Source of the DNA: Caulobacteraceae bacterium
GTDB taxonomy: Bacteria; Pseudomonadota; Alphaproteobacteria; Caulobacterales; Caulobacteraceae
Direction of reading: 5' to 3'
Length of the DNA stretch: 64,000 nt
Assembly: GCA_947441065.1 (NCBI GenBank)
Contig: CANESI010000002.1
Location: forward strand, 90,191 to 154,190
Shown: one piece after another, positions 57,276 to 64,000 of the stretch
How positions within the stretch are numbered: position 1 is the first letter of the stretch
How the letters are laid out: each line of letters opens with the position of its first letter
Notes under the pieces: generated by a model
Told to the model about the DNA's origin: nothing
Databases searched by the model: none
What the model saw: only the letters and a program-made list of their open reading frames with translations
Program-made: the position numbers and the translations under genes

Positions 57276-58070
57276 GTGGCAGGACGGGTTTTGATCATTG
57301 CTGGGTCAGATAGCGGCGGCGGCGCCGGCATTCAGGCCGATATTAAGACGGTCACGGCGCTCGGCGGCTTTGCCACCACCGCGGTGACGGCCATCACGGT
57401 GCAAAATAGCCTCGGCGTCTTTGGGGTTCACCCCATCCCGTTGGACATCGTCACGGCTCAGGCCCGCGCAGTGCTCGATGATATTGGCGCGGACGCCATC
57501 AAGACCGGGATGTTAGGCACTGTGGCCATGGTCGAGACGGTCTGCGCCCTGCTTGATAGCGTGCCCGACCTTGCGGCCATTATTGACCCGGTCATGATCG
57601 CTAAGGGTGGCCATCCGCTCCTAGAGGCTCAAGGCATAGCGGCCATCCGTGAGCTCTTGGTCCCCCGCGCAGGACTGTTGACGCCCAATGCGCCAGAGGC
57701 TGCGGCCCTGACCGGTCTGGCGGTTGAGACCCTCGACGATCTGCGCCGCGCCGGGGAGGCCCTGATGGCTTTGGGCGCCAAAGCGGTGCTGATGAAGGGC
57801 GGGCATCTGGCGGGGGATCAGGTAACAGACCTTTTGATCACCTCAGAGGGTGAGACGCTGTTACAAGGCCCGCGTATCCATAGTCGCCATACCCACGGCA
57901 CCGGCTGCACCCTCGCCTCGGCCTGCGCGGTGGGTATCGCCCAAGGGATGGGCTTGCCGCAGGCGGTGGAGCGGGCGAGGCGCTATGTGATAGAGGCCAT
58001 GGTCCGCGCGCCGGGCTATGGCGCCGGTCACGGGCCACTGGACCATGGCTGGCCTTTTCGCCCGATCTGA
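57276..58070 (+). CDS. thiD: hydroxymethylpyrimidine/phosphomethylpyrimidine kinase
   Basis: ThiD phosphorylates the pyrimidine moiety of thiamine. The ribokinase-fold protein of 264 residues starts VAGRVLIIAGSDSGGGAGIQ, with ALGGFATTAVTAITVQN, DPVMIAKGG, the PNAPEAAALTG region and the anion-hole motif HTHGTGCTLASA. GTG at 57276 is two bases after folP. The partner thiE is elsewhere in the window (32746-33402). Confidence 0.94.
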   Translation: MAGRVLIIAGSDSGGGAGIQADIKTVTALGGFATTAVTAITVQNSLGVFGVHPIPLDIVTAQARAVLDDIGADAIKTGMLGTVAMVETVCALLDSVPDLAAIIDPVMIAKGGHPLLEAQGIAAIRELLVPRAGLLTPNAPEAAALTGLAVETLDDLRRAGEALMALGAKAVLMKGGHLAGDQVTDLLITSEGETLLQGPRIHSRHTHGTGCTLASACAVGIAQGMGLPQAVERARRYVIEAMVRAPGYGAGHGPLDHGWPFRPI

Positions 58071-58089
58071 ATCTGTTTAGGTCTAGCCC

Positions 58090-58671
58090 ATGATCCAGAC
58101 TGACCAAGCCACTCGCCTCGTGGCCATCCTGCGCCAAAGCCCGAACCTGATGGGCGTCCTGACCACGGCCAGAGCCTTGGCTATGCCAGACTGGCGAGTC
58201 TTTTCGGGCGCGGTCTATCAGACCGTCTGGAACCACCTGACCGGCCGCCATCTCGACCATGGCATTAAGGATTATGATCTGGGCTATTTTGACGGCTCGG
58301 ACCTGTCCTATGAGGCCGAAGATGTCTGGATCAAACTGGCGGCCAAGACCTTTGAGGCCCCCTTTTGCGACACGGTTGAGGTGCGCAATCAGGCCCGGGT
58401 CCACATCTGGTTTCCTGACCATTTTAACGAGCCCTATGAGCCCCTGACCTCGACCGACGAGGCCCTGACCCGCTTTGTTGCCCCGACCTATGCGGTGGGG
58501 GTGCGGCTGGAGGGGGATGACCAGATCAGCGTCGCCGCCCCCTTTGGCCTTGAGGATCTCTTTTCCATGACCATCCGGCCCAATCCCCTTCGCGGCCTGA
58601 GCCCCGGCTTTGAGCGCACGGTGGTTTCGGCCCGCAATCGCTGGCCAGAACTGACGGTTGCGGGCCTGTAG
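58090..58671 (+). CDS. nucleotidyltransferase-like protein (DUF925/COG3575)
   Basis: A 193-residue protein of the DUF925 family, predicted to have a nucleotidyltransferase fold. Family motifs are SGAVYQTVWNHLTGR, IKDYDLGYFDGSDLSYEAED (acidic pair DYD) and ARVHIWFPDHF, and the C-terminal GLEDLFSMTIRPNP. The function is unknown. It follows thiD on the same strand by 19 bp. Confidence 0.85.
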   Translation: MIQTDQATRLVAILRQSPNLMGVLTTARALAMPDWRVFSGAVYQTVWNHLTGRHLDHGIKDYDLGYFDGSDLSYEAEDVWIKLAAKTFEAPFCDTVEVRNQARVHIWFPDHFNEPYEPLTSTDEALTRFVAPTYAVGVRLEGDDQISVAAPFGLEDLFSMTIRPNPLRGLSPGFERTVVSARNRWPELTVAGL

Positions 58672-58716
58672 GCGAACCGATAGGGCTGTTTGAAACTCTG
58701 ACTGAAAGCTGCGCCC

Positions 58717-59541
58717 ATGACCGCCTCCCTTCGCCAATGGACCGTCGATGCCTTTGCCTCGGCCCCCCTTCGCGGCAATCCAGCCTGCGTGGTCGAGCCC
58801 TTTGAGACATGGCCGGATGCTGCTTGGATGCAGGCCTTGGCCATGGAGAACAATCAGGCCGAGACCGCATTCCTGCTGCGCACCTCCGATCCGGCGCAGT
58901 TTGGGCTTCGTTGGTTTACCCCGGCCATGGAGGTGCCGCTCTGTGGCCACGCCACCCTTGCCAGCGGCCATGTGCTGCTCACGGAAATTACGCCTGAGCT
59001 GGGCGAGGTGACGTTTGATACCCTTTCGGGTCCCTTGAGCGTGAGCCGAGAGGGTGCCGTGCTGACCATGAATTTCCCGTCGCAAGTCCCGCATCAAACC
59101 TTGGTTCCAGAGGGGCTGGAGGCCGCTCTGGGCGTGGCGGTGCAGGAGGTCTGGGCAGGCCCCTATCTGGTTGCGGTGGTTGATTGTGAGGCGACGGTTC
59201 GCGGTCTGAAGCCTGACATTGCCGCCCTTGCAGGCATCGCGGGTGAAGCCACCGGCGGAGCGGGCAATATCGGGGTTGTGGCCCTAGCTGATCCGGCCAG
59301 CTCCTATGATGTGGTCAGCCGGTTCTTTGCGCCGGGGTCGGGCATTCCAGAAGACCCAGCAACCGGATCGCTCCATTGCATCCTTAGCCCCCTCTATGCC
59401 CAAAAGCTGGGGCAGGCACGCCTGTCGTTCCATCAGGCCTATCCGGGCAGAGGCGGTGACCTTGATTGCGAAGTCGTGGGCGAGCGTGTCCTGTTGCGCG
59501 GGCAGGCTCAGACGGTGATCGAGAGCCGCCTGCGGCTCTAA
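58717..59541 (+). CDS. PhzF family isomerase/epimerase-like protein
   Basis: A 274-residue protein with the two-domain diaminopimelate-epimerase-like fold. [14 protein letters not shown], the catalytic glutamate in [21 protein letters not shown] and [15 protein letters not shown] match the family. PhzF itself isomerises a phenazine precursor, but no phenazine genes are present, so the substrate is unknown. Confidence 0.9.
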   Translation: MTASLRQWTVDAFASAPLRGNPACVVEPFETWPDAAWMQALAMENNQAETAFLLRTSDPAQFGLRWFTPAMEVPLCGHATLASGHVLLTEITPELGEVTFDTLSGPLSVSREGAVLTMNFPSQVPHQTLVPEGLEAALGVAVQEVWAGPYLVAVVDCEATVRGLKPDIAALAGIAGEATGGAGNIGVVALADPASSYDVVSRFFAPGSGIPEDPATGSLHCILSPLYAQKLGQARLSFHQAYPGRGGDLDCEVVGERVLLRGQAQTVIESRLRL

Positions 59542-59695
59542 AACCGTTGTTTTTAGGGCAAAACTGCAATCCTCATTGCTTAAGACCCCTGTCCGGGTAT
59601 ATCTGGTTCCAACTAACCCGCCCGGCCGCAAGGTCGGGCGCCGTCGTTTCTGGGCGCAGGCTGCGATCAGAGCGGGCTTTGCAAGGATGCACGTC

Positions 59696-60382
59696 ATGAC
59701 CGACATTTTGATGCCTAAGGCCACCGCTGTTTGGCTCGTCGACAATACTTCGCTGACCTTCGAGCAGATCGCTGCCTTCTGTGGCCTGCATCCCTTGGAA
59801 GTGAAGGGCATTGCGGACGGCGAAGTGGCCCGCGACATTCGTGGGGCTGACCCCATCGCTAATGGCCAACTGTCACGCGAAGAGTTGGATGCGGCGCAGG
59901 CCAGCCCAGCCCATCTGATGAAGGTTCAAAAGAGCCGTCACGCCGAGCTTCTGAAGCCGACCAAGAAGGCCCCGCGCTATACGCCGGTCTCGCGCCGTCA
60001 GGATCGTCCAGACGCTATCGCCTGGTTCTTGCGCAATCACCCCGAAGTGACCGACGCTCAGATTTGCAAGCTGCTGGGCACCACCAAGGCGACCATCGAT
60101 CAGGTGCGCAACCGCGCCCACTGGAACGCCGCCAACATTAAGCCGGTCGATCCGGTCTCCTTGGGCCTCGTCGGTCAGATTGAACTGGACGGCGTTGTGC
60201 GCAAGGCCGCTGACAAGAAGATCAAGGACGACGCCAAGCGCGGTATCGTTGCTGAGGGCCCAAGCCTGATGCCTGCGGCGGAAACCGGCCTGATTGTCGA
60301 CGACGAGCCCGTCGCCAAGCCCGTCCGTCTGGACGCCGTGTTCGACGACTTTACCAACGAAGACTATTCCGAAGAGGACTAG
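59696..60382 (+). CDS. trcR: DUF1013 protein, cell-cycle transcriptional regulator TrcR-like
   Basis: A 228-residue basic protein specific to alphaproteobacteria. MPKATAVWLVDNTSLTFEQIA and FCGLHPLEVKGIADGEVA form the N-terminal DUF1013 part with a helix-turn-helix look; HPEVTDAQICKLLGTTKATID is a second. The tail is acidic (DEPVAKP...EDYSEED). NCBI names this family TrcR, a cell-cycle regulator; the target genes are not visible. The ATG at 59696 has AAGGA upstream; the longer frame is a read-through. Confidence 0.85.
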   Translation: MTDILMPKATAVWLVDNTSLTFEQIAAFCGLHPLEVKGIADGEVARDIRGADPIANGQLSREELDAAQASPAHLMKVQKSRHAELLKPTKKAPRYTPVSRRQDRPDAIAWFLRNHPEVTDAQICKLLGTTKATIDQVRNRAHWNAANIKPVDPVSLGLVGQIELDGVVRKAADKKIKDDAKRGIVAEGPSLMPAAETGLIVDDEPVAKPVRLDAVFDDFTNEDYSEED

Positions 60383-60398
60383 GTCCTTTTCACCCCCA

Positions 60399-60424
60399 AG
60401 CGGGGCGGGCTATCCCGCCTCGCT
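60399..60424. terminator. hairpin between two convergent genes
   Basis: AGCGGGGCGGG (60399-60409) and CCCGCCTCGCT (60414-60424) pair with one mismatch and loop CTAT. It lies 16 bp after the DUF1013 stop and overlaps the last codons of the convergent response-regulator gene, so it may end both transcripts. Confidence 0.5.
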
Positions 60425-61870
60425 GAAGGGGACCTCTAGGCCCTGCTCACGGACCTTGCGATAGAGGGTTGAGCGGCCAATGCCGAGGCGCCGGGCGACC
60501 TCGGACATGTGACCGGCATAGACCTCGATGGCCAGCTGGATCATATTGCGTTCGATCTCTTCCAAGGTCCGAAGATGGCCCTTCTCATCCAATAGCCGAA
60601 CCGAAACATCCTGCGGCAGGCTGGCCAGCAGCTCCTGCACTGATGGCAGGCCTGCGCCCATATCATGGCCAAGACTTGGTGCGGCTTGCGGCGCGACCTG
60701 ACCCGACAGGGCAGGGAAATCGTGCGGCTGCAAGAAGGGCGCGTCGGCCAGAACAATGGCCCGGTAGATCGCATTTTCAAGCTGGCGGACATTGCCCGGC
60801 CAATCATGATTGCAAAGAAGGGCCAAGGTCTCGGGACTGGCCCCCATGATCCGGCGACCCTCCTCGACATTGAACCGCTGGATGAAATGGGCCACCAGCG
60901 CTGGGATGTCTTCGCGCCTATCGCGCAGGGCGGGGGCTTCAATCGGAAAGACGTTCAAACGGTAATAGAGGTCATCGCGAAACCGGCCCTCTGCGACGGC
61001 CTTGGCCAGATCGCAATTGGTGGCCGAGACAATCCGCACATCGACCCGCTGCGGGCGCTTTGAGCCAACCGGATCAATCTCACCCTCCTGCAGGGCGCGG
61101 AGCAGCTTGACCTGCATATCGAGCGGCAGTTCTCCGACCTCATCGAGGAACAGGGTCCCGCCATGGGCCTCGGCGAACTTGCCGGCATGTTTGTCAGAGG
61201 CCCCGGTAAAGGCCCCCTTCTCATGGCCAAACAGGATCGATTCCATCAGGTTTTCAGGGATAGCGCCGCAATTGACCGCAACAAAGGGCTTGCCTGCGCG
61301 GTCCGATACGCCGTGCACGGCCCGCGCGATCATCTCCTTGCCGACGCCGCTTTCGCCAAGGATTAGAACGGGGATCGAGGTCTTGCCCGCCCGTTCACCC
61401 ATCCGCTTGATGGCGGTCATGGGCCCAGAAGCGCCGATCAGTTCGGCAAAGGTCAGTTTTCCCGAGGCGCGTTTCTTGAGGCGGTCGACCTCGCCATGCA
61501 ACTCACCCATCTGTAGGACATTGCGAATGGAAACGATGATCCGTTCAGGCGAGGCGGGCTTGACGAAAAAGTCCTGCGCTCCAGCCTGCATCGCCTGAAC
61601 CACGGTCTCGATGCCGCTGGTGGCCGTCAGAACGACGACAGGCTGATTGAGCCCGCGCGAACGCATCTCCTTCAGGGTCTCGATACCGCCAAGGCCGGGC
61701 ATGACCATGTCGAGCATGACCACATCAAGGCTCTTGCCGCTGCTGAGATGATCCAAGGCCTGCTCACCGCAATTGGCATGAACGACCGCAAATCCCTCGC
61801 GTTCGAGCACGGCTTGGATCAGCCGCCTTTGCGTCGGGTCGTCATCGACGACCAGAACTGTCTTGGTCAT
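60410..61870 (-). CDS. NtrC-type sigma-54-dependent response regulator
   Basis: A 486-residue activator. The receiver has DDD at residues 9-11 and the phospho-acceptor D54 in DVVMLDMVMPG; the AAA+ domain has GESGVGKEMIARAVH, GAFTGASD (sigma-54 contact), LFLDEVGELPLDMQ and RFRDDLYYRLNVFPI; the C-terminal Fis-type helix-turn-helix is MSEVARRLGIGRSTLYRKVRE. The ATG at 61870 is preferred over the upstream frame. No sensor kinase is adjacent. Target promoters are unknown. Confidence 0.93.
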   Translation of the reverse strand: MTKTVLVVDDDPTQRRLIQAVLEREGFAVVHANCGEQALDHLSSGKSLDVVMLDMVMPGLGGIETLKEMRSRGLNQPVVVLTATSGIETVVQAMQAGAQDFFVKPASPERIIVSIRNVLQMGELHGEVDRLKKRASGKLTFAELIGASGPMTAIKRMGERAGKTSIPVLILGESGVGKEMIARAVHGVSDRAGKPFVAVNCGAIPENLMESILFGHEKGAFTGASDKHAGKFAEAHGGTLFLDEVGELPLDMQVKLLRALQEGEIDPVGSKRPQRVDVRIVSATNCDLAKAVAEGRFRDDLYYRLNVFPIEAPALRDRREDIPALVAHFIQRFNVEEGRRIMGASPETLALLCNHDWPGNVRQLENAIYRAIVLADAPFLQPHDFPALSGQVAPQAAPSLGHDMGAGLPSVQELLASLPQDVSVRLLDEKGHLRTLEEIERNMIQLAIEVYAGHMSEVARRLGIGRSTLYRKVREQGLEVPFSEAG

Positions 61871-62035
61871 AACCGTACCACCTTCACGAGGGCCCCTCAT
61901 TGTCGATGGCGGCCCATTTTGGGACAGTCCTAGACGCAGCAGGGTAAAGGGGCCGTTTAAGGCGGCGCAGAAAAAGCGAATAATTAGCGATGGGTTTCAA
62001 TTGAACCTGGCGGATCTGCGGTCCATATCCGGGTC

Positions 62036-63916
62036 ATGAAGGATTCGCACGCTTACCCTGCCCTCGCCCGCCCCTTTGCCAATAGCGCCTTTGGTGGTTC
62101 CATGGCCGCACCGGACGAAGCCTCCAGTGGCGGCATCAATGGCCTAGAGGCCCTGCCGGTCTGGAGCCTCGATGATCTCTATCTGGGCATGGATGATCCC
62201 CGCATCGGCCTAGACCTTGAGGCTGCCGCCCAAACCAATGCCGAACTGGTCAAGCTCAAGGGGGCCTTTATTGCCGCGCGCGGTGATGCCAACCGCTTGG
62301 CGCTGCTGCTGGACTCCGGTCTTGGCCTCTATGAGAAGGCGGTCAATCTCCTCTGGGGCGTTGGGGCCTATGCCGGTCTTGCCGCCTCCACAGCGCGGGA
62401 CGATCCAGCGCGGGCCAAGTTCGAGGCCGATATTCGCGCGCGCGCTGCCGCCATTGGCGCAGAGAGCCTGTTCTTCACGCTGGAACTGAACCAACTGGAA
62501 GAGTGGGAGATCGAGTCGGCCCTGCGCGCCGGTGAGACCACCGCACGTTGGCGGCCATGGCTTCGGCGGGTACGCCTGTCACGGCCCCATGAGCTAAGCC
62601 CCGATCTGGAGCGCCTGTTGATTGACCGCGCCCCGGCGCTCGCCAATTGGAGCCGACTGTTTGACGAGACCCTCAGCCGTTTGCGGGCCACCGTCGGTGA
62701 TGAGACCCTGACCCTGCCCGAGGCGCTCAATCGGCTGTCTGATTCTGACCCCGCCCGCCGCCGCGAGGCCGCCGAGGGTTTGGCCGTTGCTCTGAAGGCC
62801 CATGAGCCGGTCTTGGCCCTCTGTCTCAACACCATCGCCTTTGAAAAGCAGGTCGAGGACCGTTGGCGCGGCCATGCTTCGCCCGCCCATGCGCGCCATC
62901 TTGCCAATGAGGTTGATCCCGAGGCGGTGGAGGCGCTCGAAGCGGCGGTGGTCGAGGCCTATCCGCGTCTGGCCCATCGTTATTATGCTCTGAAGGCCAA
63001 GGCCATGGGCCGCGAGACCCTTGATCACTGGGACCGCAATGCCCCACTCGATCAAGAAAGGCCGCGTCAATATAGCTGGGATGAGGCCAAGGCCCTTGTG
63101 TTGGACTCCTTTGGGCGGCTGTCTCCGGCCATGGCCCAGAGGGCGCGGGATGTGTTTGATCGGCCATGGATCGATGCTCAGCCAAGGCCCGGCAAGGCGT
63201 CGGGGGCCTATTCCCACCCGGTGACCTCGGACCATCACCCCTTTGTGTTTCTCAACTATATGGGAGAGCGCCGCGATGTCCTGACCTTGGCCCATGAGCT
63301 TGGCCATGCGGTCCATCAGACCTTAGCTGCGCCGCGCGGGACCTTGCTGGCCGATACACCCCTGACCTTGGCCGAGACCGCCTCGATCTTTGGTGAGGGC
63401 CTAGTCTTCGAACAGCTTCTTGCTGATGCTGACCCGCAAGAGCGTCGGGTGCTTTTGGCGGGGCGGATCGAGGATGGCCTCAATACAGTGGTGCGCCAGA
63501 TCGCTTTCCACCGCTTTGAGACAAGGTTCCACGCTGCACGTACTGAAGGCGAACTGTCGCCAGACCAGATTGGAACCCTGTGGCTCGAGGTTATGGGTGA
63601 GAGCTTGGGTCCGGCTGTGACCCTTAATCCCGGCTATGAGCATTTTTGGTCCTATGTGACCCACTTCGCCCACGCCCCCTTCTATGTCTATGCCTATGCC
63701 TTTGGGGACCTGCTGGTTGGGGCCCTGATGGAGAAGCGGCGGGAAAATCCGCAGGCCTTTGCGCCTCTTTATGAGGAACTGCTCGCCGCCGGGGGGACGC
63801 GGACCTATGTAGAGGCTCTGAAGCCCTTTGGGCTGGACCCGCGCGACAAGACCTTCTGGCGGCAGGGCTGTGCTCGGCTTGAGGGACTGATCGATGCGTT
63901 TGAGGCTCTGGTCTGA
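62036..63916 (+). CDS. pepF: M3 family oligoendopeptidase
   Basis: A 626-residue zinc peptidase of the oligoendopeptidase F group. The zinc motif is H420-E421-x-x-H424 in LAHELGHAVHQ, with the third ligand in ETASIFGEGLVFE; HPFVFLNYMGERRDVLT and HFAHAPFYVYAYAFGDLL are conserved. It degrades short peptides, including processed signal peptides, in the cytoplasm. The start is uncertain between 62036 and 62102. Confidence 0.93.
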   Translation: MKDSHAYPALARPFANSAFGGSMAAPDEASSGGINGLEALPVWSLDDLYLGMDDPRIGLDLEAAAQTNAELVKLKGAFIAARGDANRLALLLDSGLGLYEKAVNLLWGVGAYAGLAASTARDDPARAKFEADIRARAAAIGAESLFFTLELNQLEEWEIESALRAGETTARWRPWLRRVRLSRPHELSPDLERLLIDRAPALANWSRLFDETLSRLRATVGDETLTLPEALNRLSDSDPARRREAAEGLAVALKAHEPVLALCLNTIAFEKQVEDRWRGHASPAHARHLANEVDPEAVEALEAAVVEAYPRLAHRYYALKAKAMGRETLDHWDRNAPLDQERPRQYSWDEAKALVLDSFGRLSPAMAQRARDVFDRPWIDAQPRPGKASGAYSHPVTSDHHPFVFLNYMGERRDVLTLAHELGHAVHQTLAAPRGTLLADTPLTLAETASIFGEGLVFEQLLADADPQERRVLLAGRIEDGLNTVVRQIAFHRFETRFHAARTEGELSPDQIGTLWLEVMGESLGPAVTLNPGYEHFWSYVTHFAHAPFYVYAYAFGDLLVGALMEKRRENPQAFAPLYEELLAAGGTRTYVEALKPFGLDPRDKTFWRQGCARLEGLIDAFEALV

Positions 63917-63943
63917 GCGTAAAGTAGAGCGGAAACCCATCCC

Positions 63944-64000
63944 ATGGTGCAGGACCCAGAACGCGATCGACTGAGCGGGCGACTGGGCCGGTTTGCCAAG
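63944..64000 (+). CDS. start of a gene cut by the window, possibly ABC1/UbiB-family kinase
   Basis: Nineteen codons from an ATG are visible, reading MVQDPERDRLSGRLGRFAK. Many AarF/ABC1/UbiB-family proteins begin with a similar basic stretch before their kinase-like domain, and the gene follows pepF as in some Caulobacterales. The evidence is too short for a firm call. Confidence 0.35.
   Translation, partial: MVQDPERDRLSGRLGRFAK

Overview
The window is one continuous, densely coded stretch of an alphaproteobacterial chromosome, with one gene cut at each end (fabA on the left, a probable ABC1/UbiB-family kinase gene on the right). Several gene orders point to Caulobacterales or a close relative: fabA-fabB-fabI; hemC-hemD-mitofilin-like gene-hemY; tkt-gap-pgk-fbaA; zauP-zapA-6S RNA-fau; ruvCAB-ybgC-tolQRAB-pal-cpoB-tilS-ftsH; and a TrcR/DUF1013 cell-cycle regulator. 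Families of short palindromic intergenic repeats fit the same picture. Order-level placement is inferred from gene content and order; no marker gene was compared.

Layout. 1-2.6 kb: unsaturated fatty acid synthesis. 2.7-5.2 kb (minus strand): ECF sigma factor, ChrR-like cupin anti-sigma candidate and quinone oxidoreductase. 5.4-11.5 kb: rlmN, a DUF350 membrane protein, a trypsin-like protease, acs, a creatininase-family hydrolase, then a Rieske protein and a YciI protein. 11.5-17.8 kb: gpsA-tsaD on the minus strand and, divergently, the heme cluster hemC-hemD-mitofilin-like-hemY. 17.9-24.3 kb is the least ordinary part: a GST, a hybrid histidine kinase, an unrecognised 393-residue protein, a winged-helix regulator behind a perfect 25-bp palindrome, a tRNA-Thr(CGU) and a DUF4160/DUF2442 gene pair with its own inverted repeat. 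24.3-26.6 kb: ahpC-ahpF. 26.6-33.4 kb: ppa, rpmE, an ABC exporter, a 440-bp repeat cluster, glpQ, suhB, efp and thiE. 33.5-41 kb: a GDSL autotransporter esterase followed by fbaA, pgk, gap and tkt, all on the minus strand.

41-64 kb: zauP-zapA (Z-ring), an apparent 6S RNA, fau, a YmdB-like phosphodiesterase, a MarR regulator, a YebC protein, ruvC-ruvA-ruvB, the complete Tol-Pal system with cpoB, then tilS, ftsH, folP, thiD, a nucleotidyltransferase-like protein, a PhzF protein, the DUF1013 regulator, an NtrC-type response regulator and an M3 oligopeptidase. Most genes here are housekeeping and tightly spaced, with 4-bp stop/start overlaps (ruvC/ruvA, ruvA/ruvB, ruvB/ybgC, gpsA/tsaD, mitofilin-like/hemY).

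The strongest candidates for something new are the DUF4160/DUF2442 module beside the tRNA, the neighbouring regulator with its palindrome, the 393-residue orphan protein after the hybrid kinase, and a ChrR-like protein that has kept its cupin metal ligands but has no cysteine in its anti-sigma domain. I saw no CRISPR array, insertion sequence, prophage or rRNA gene.
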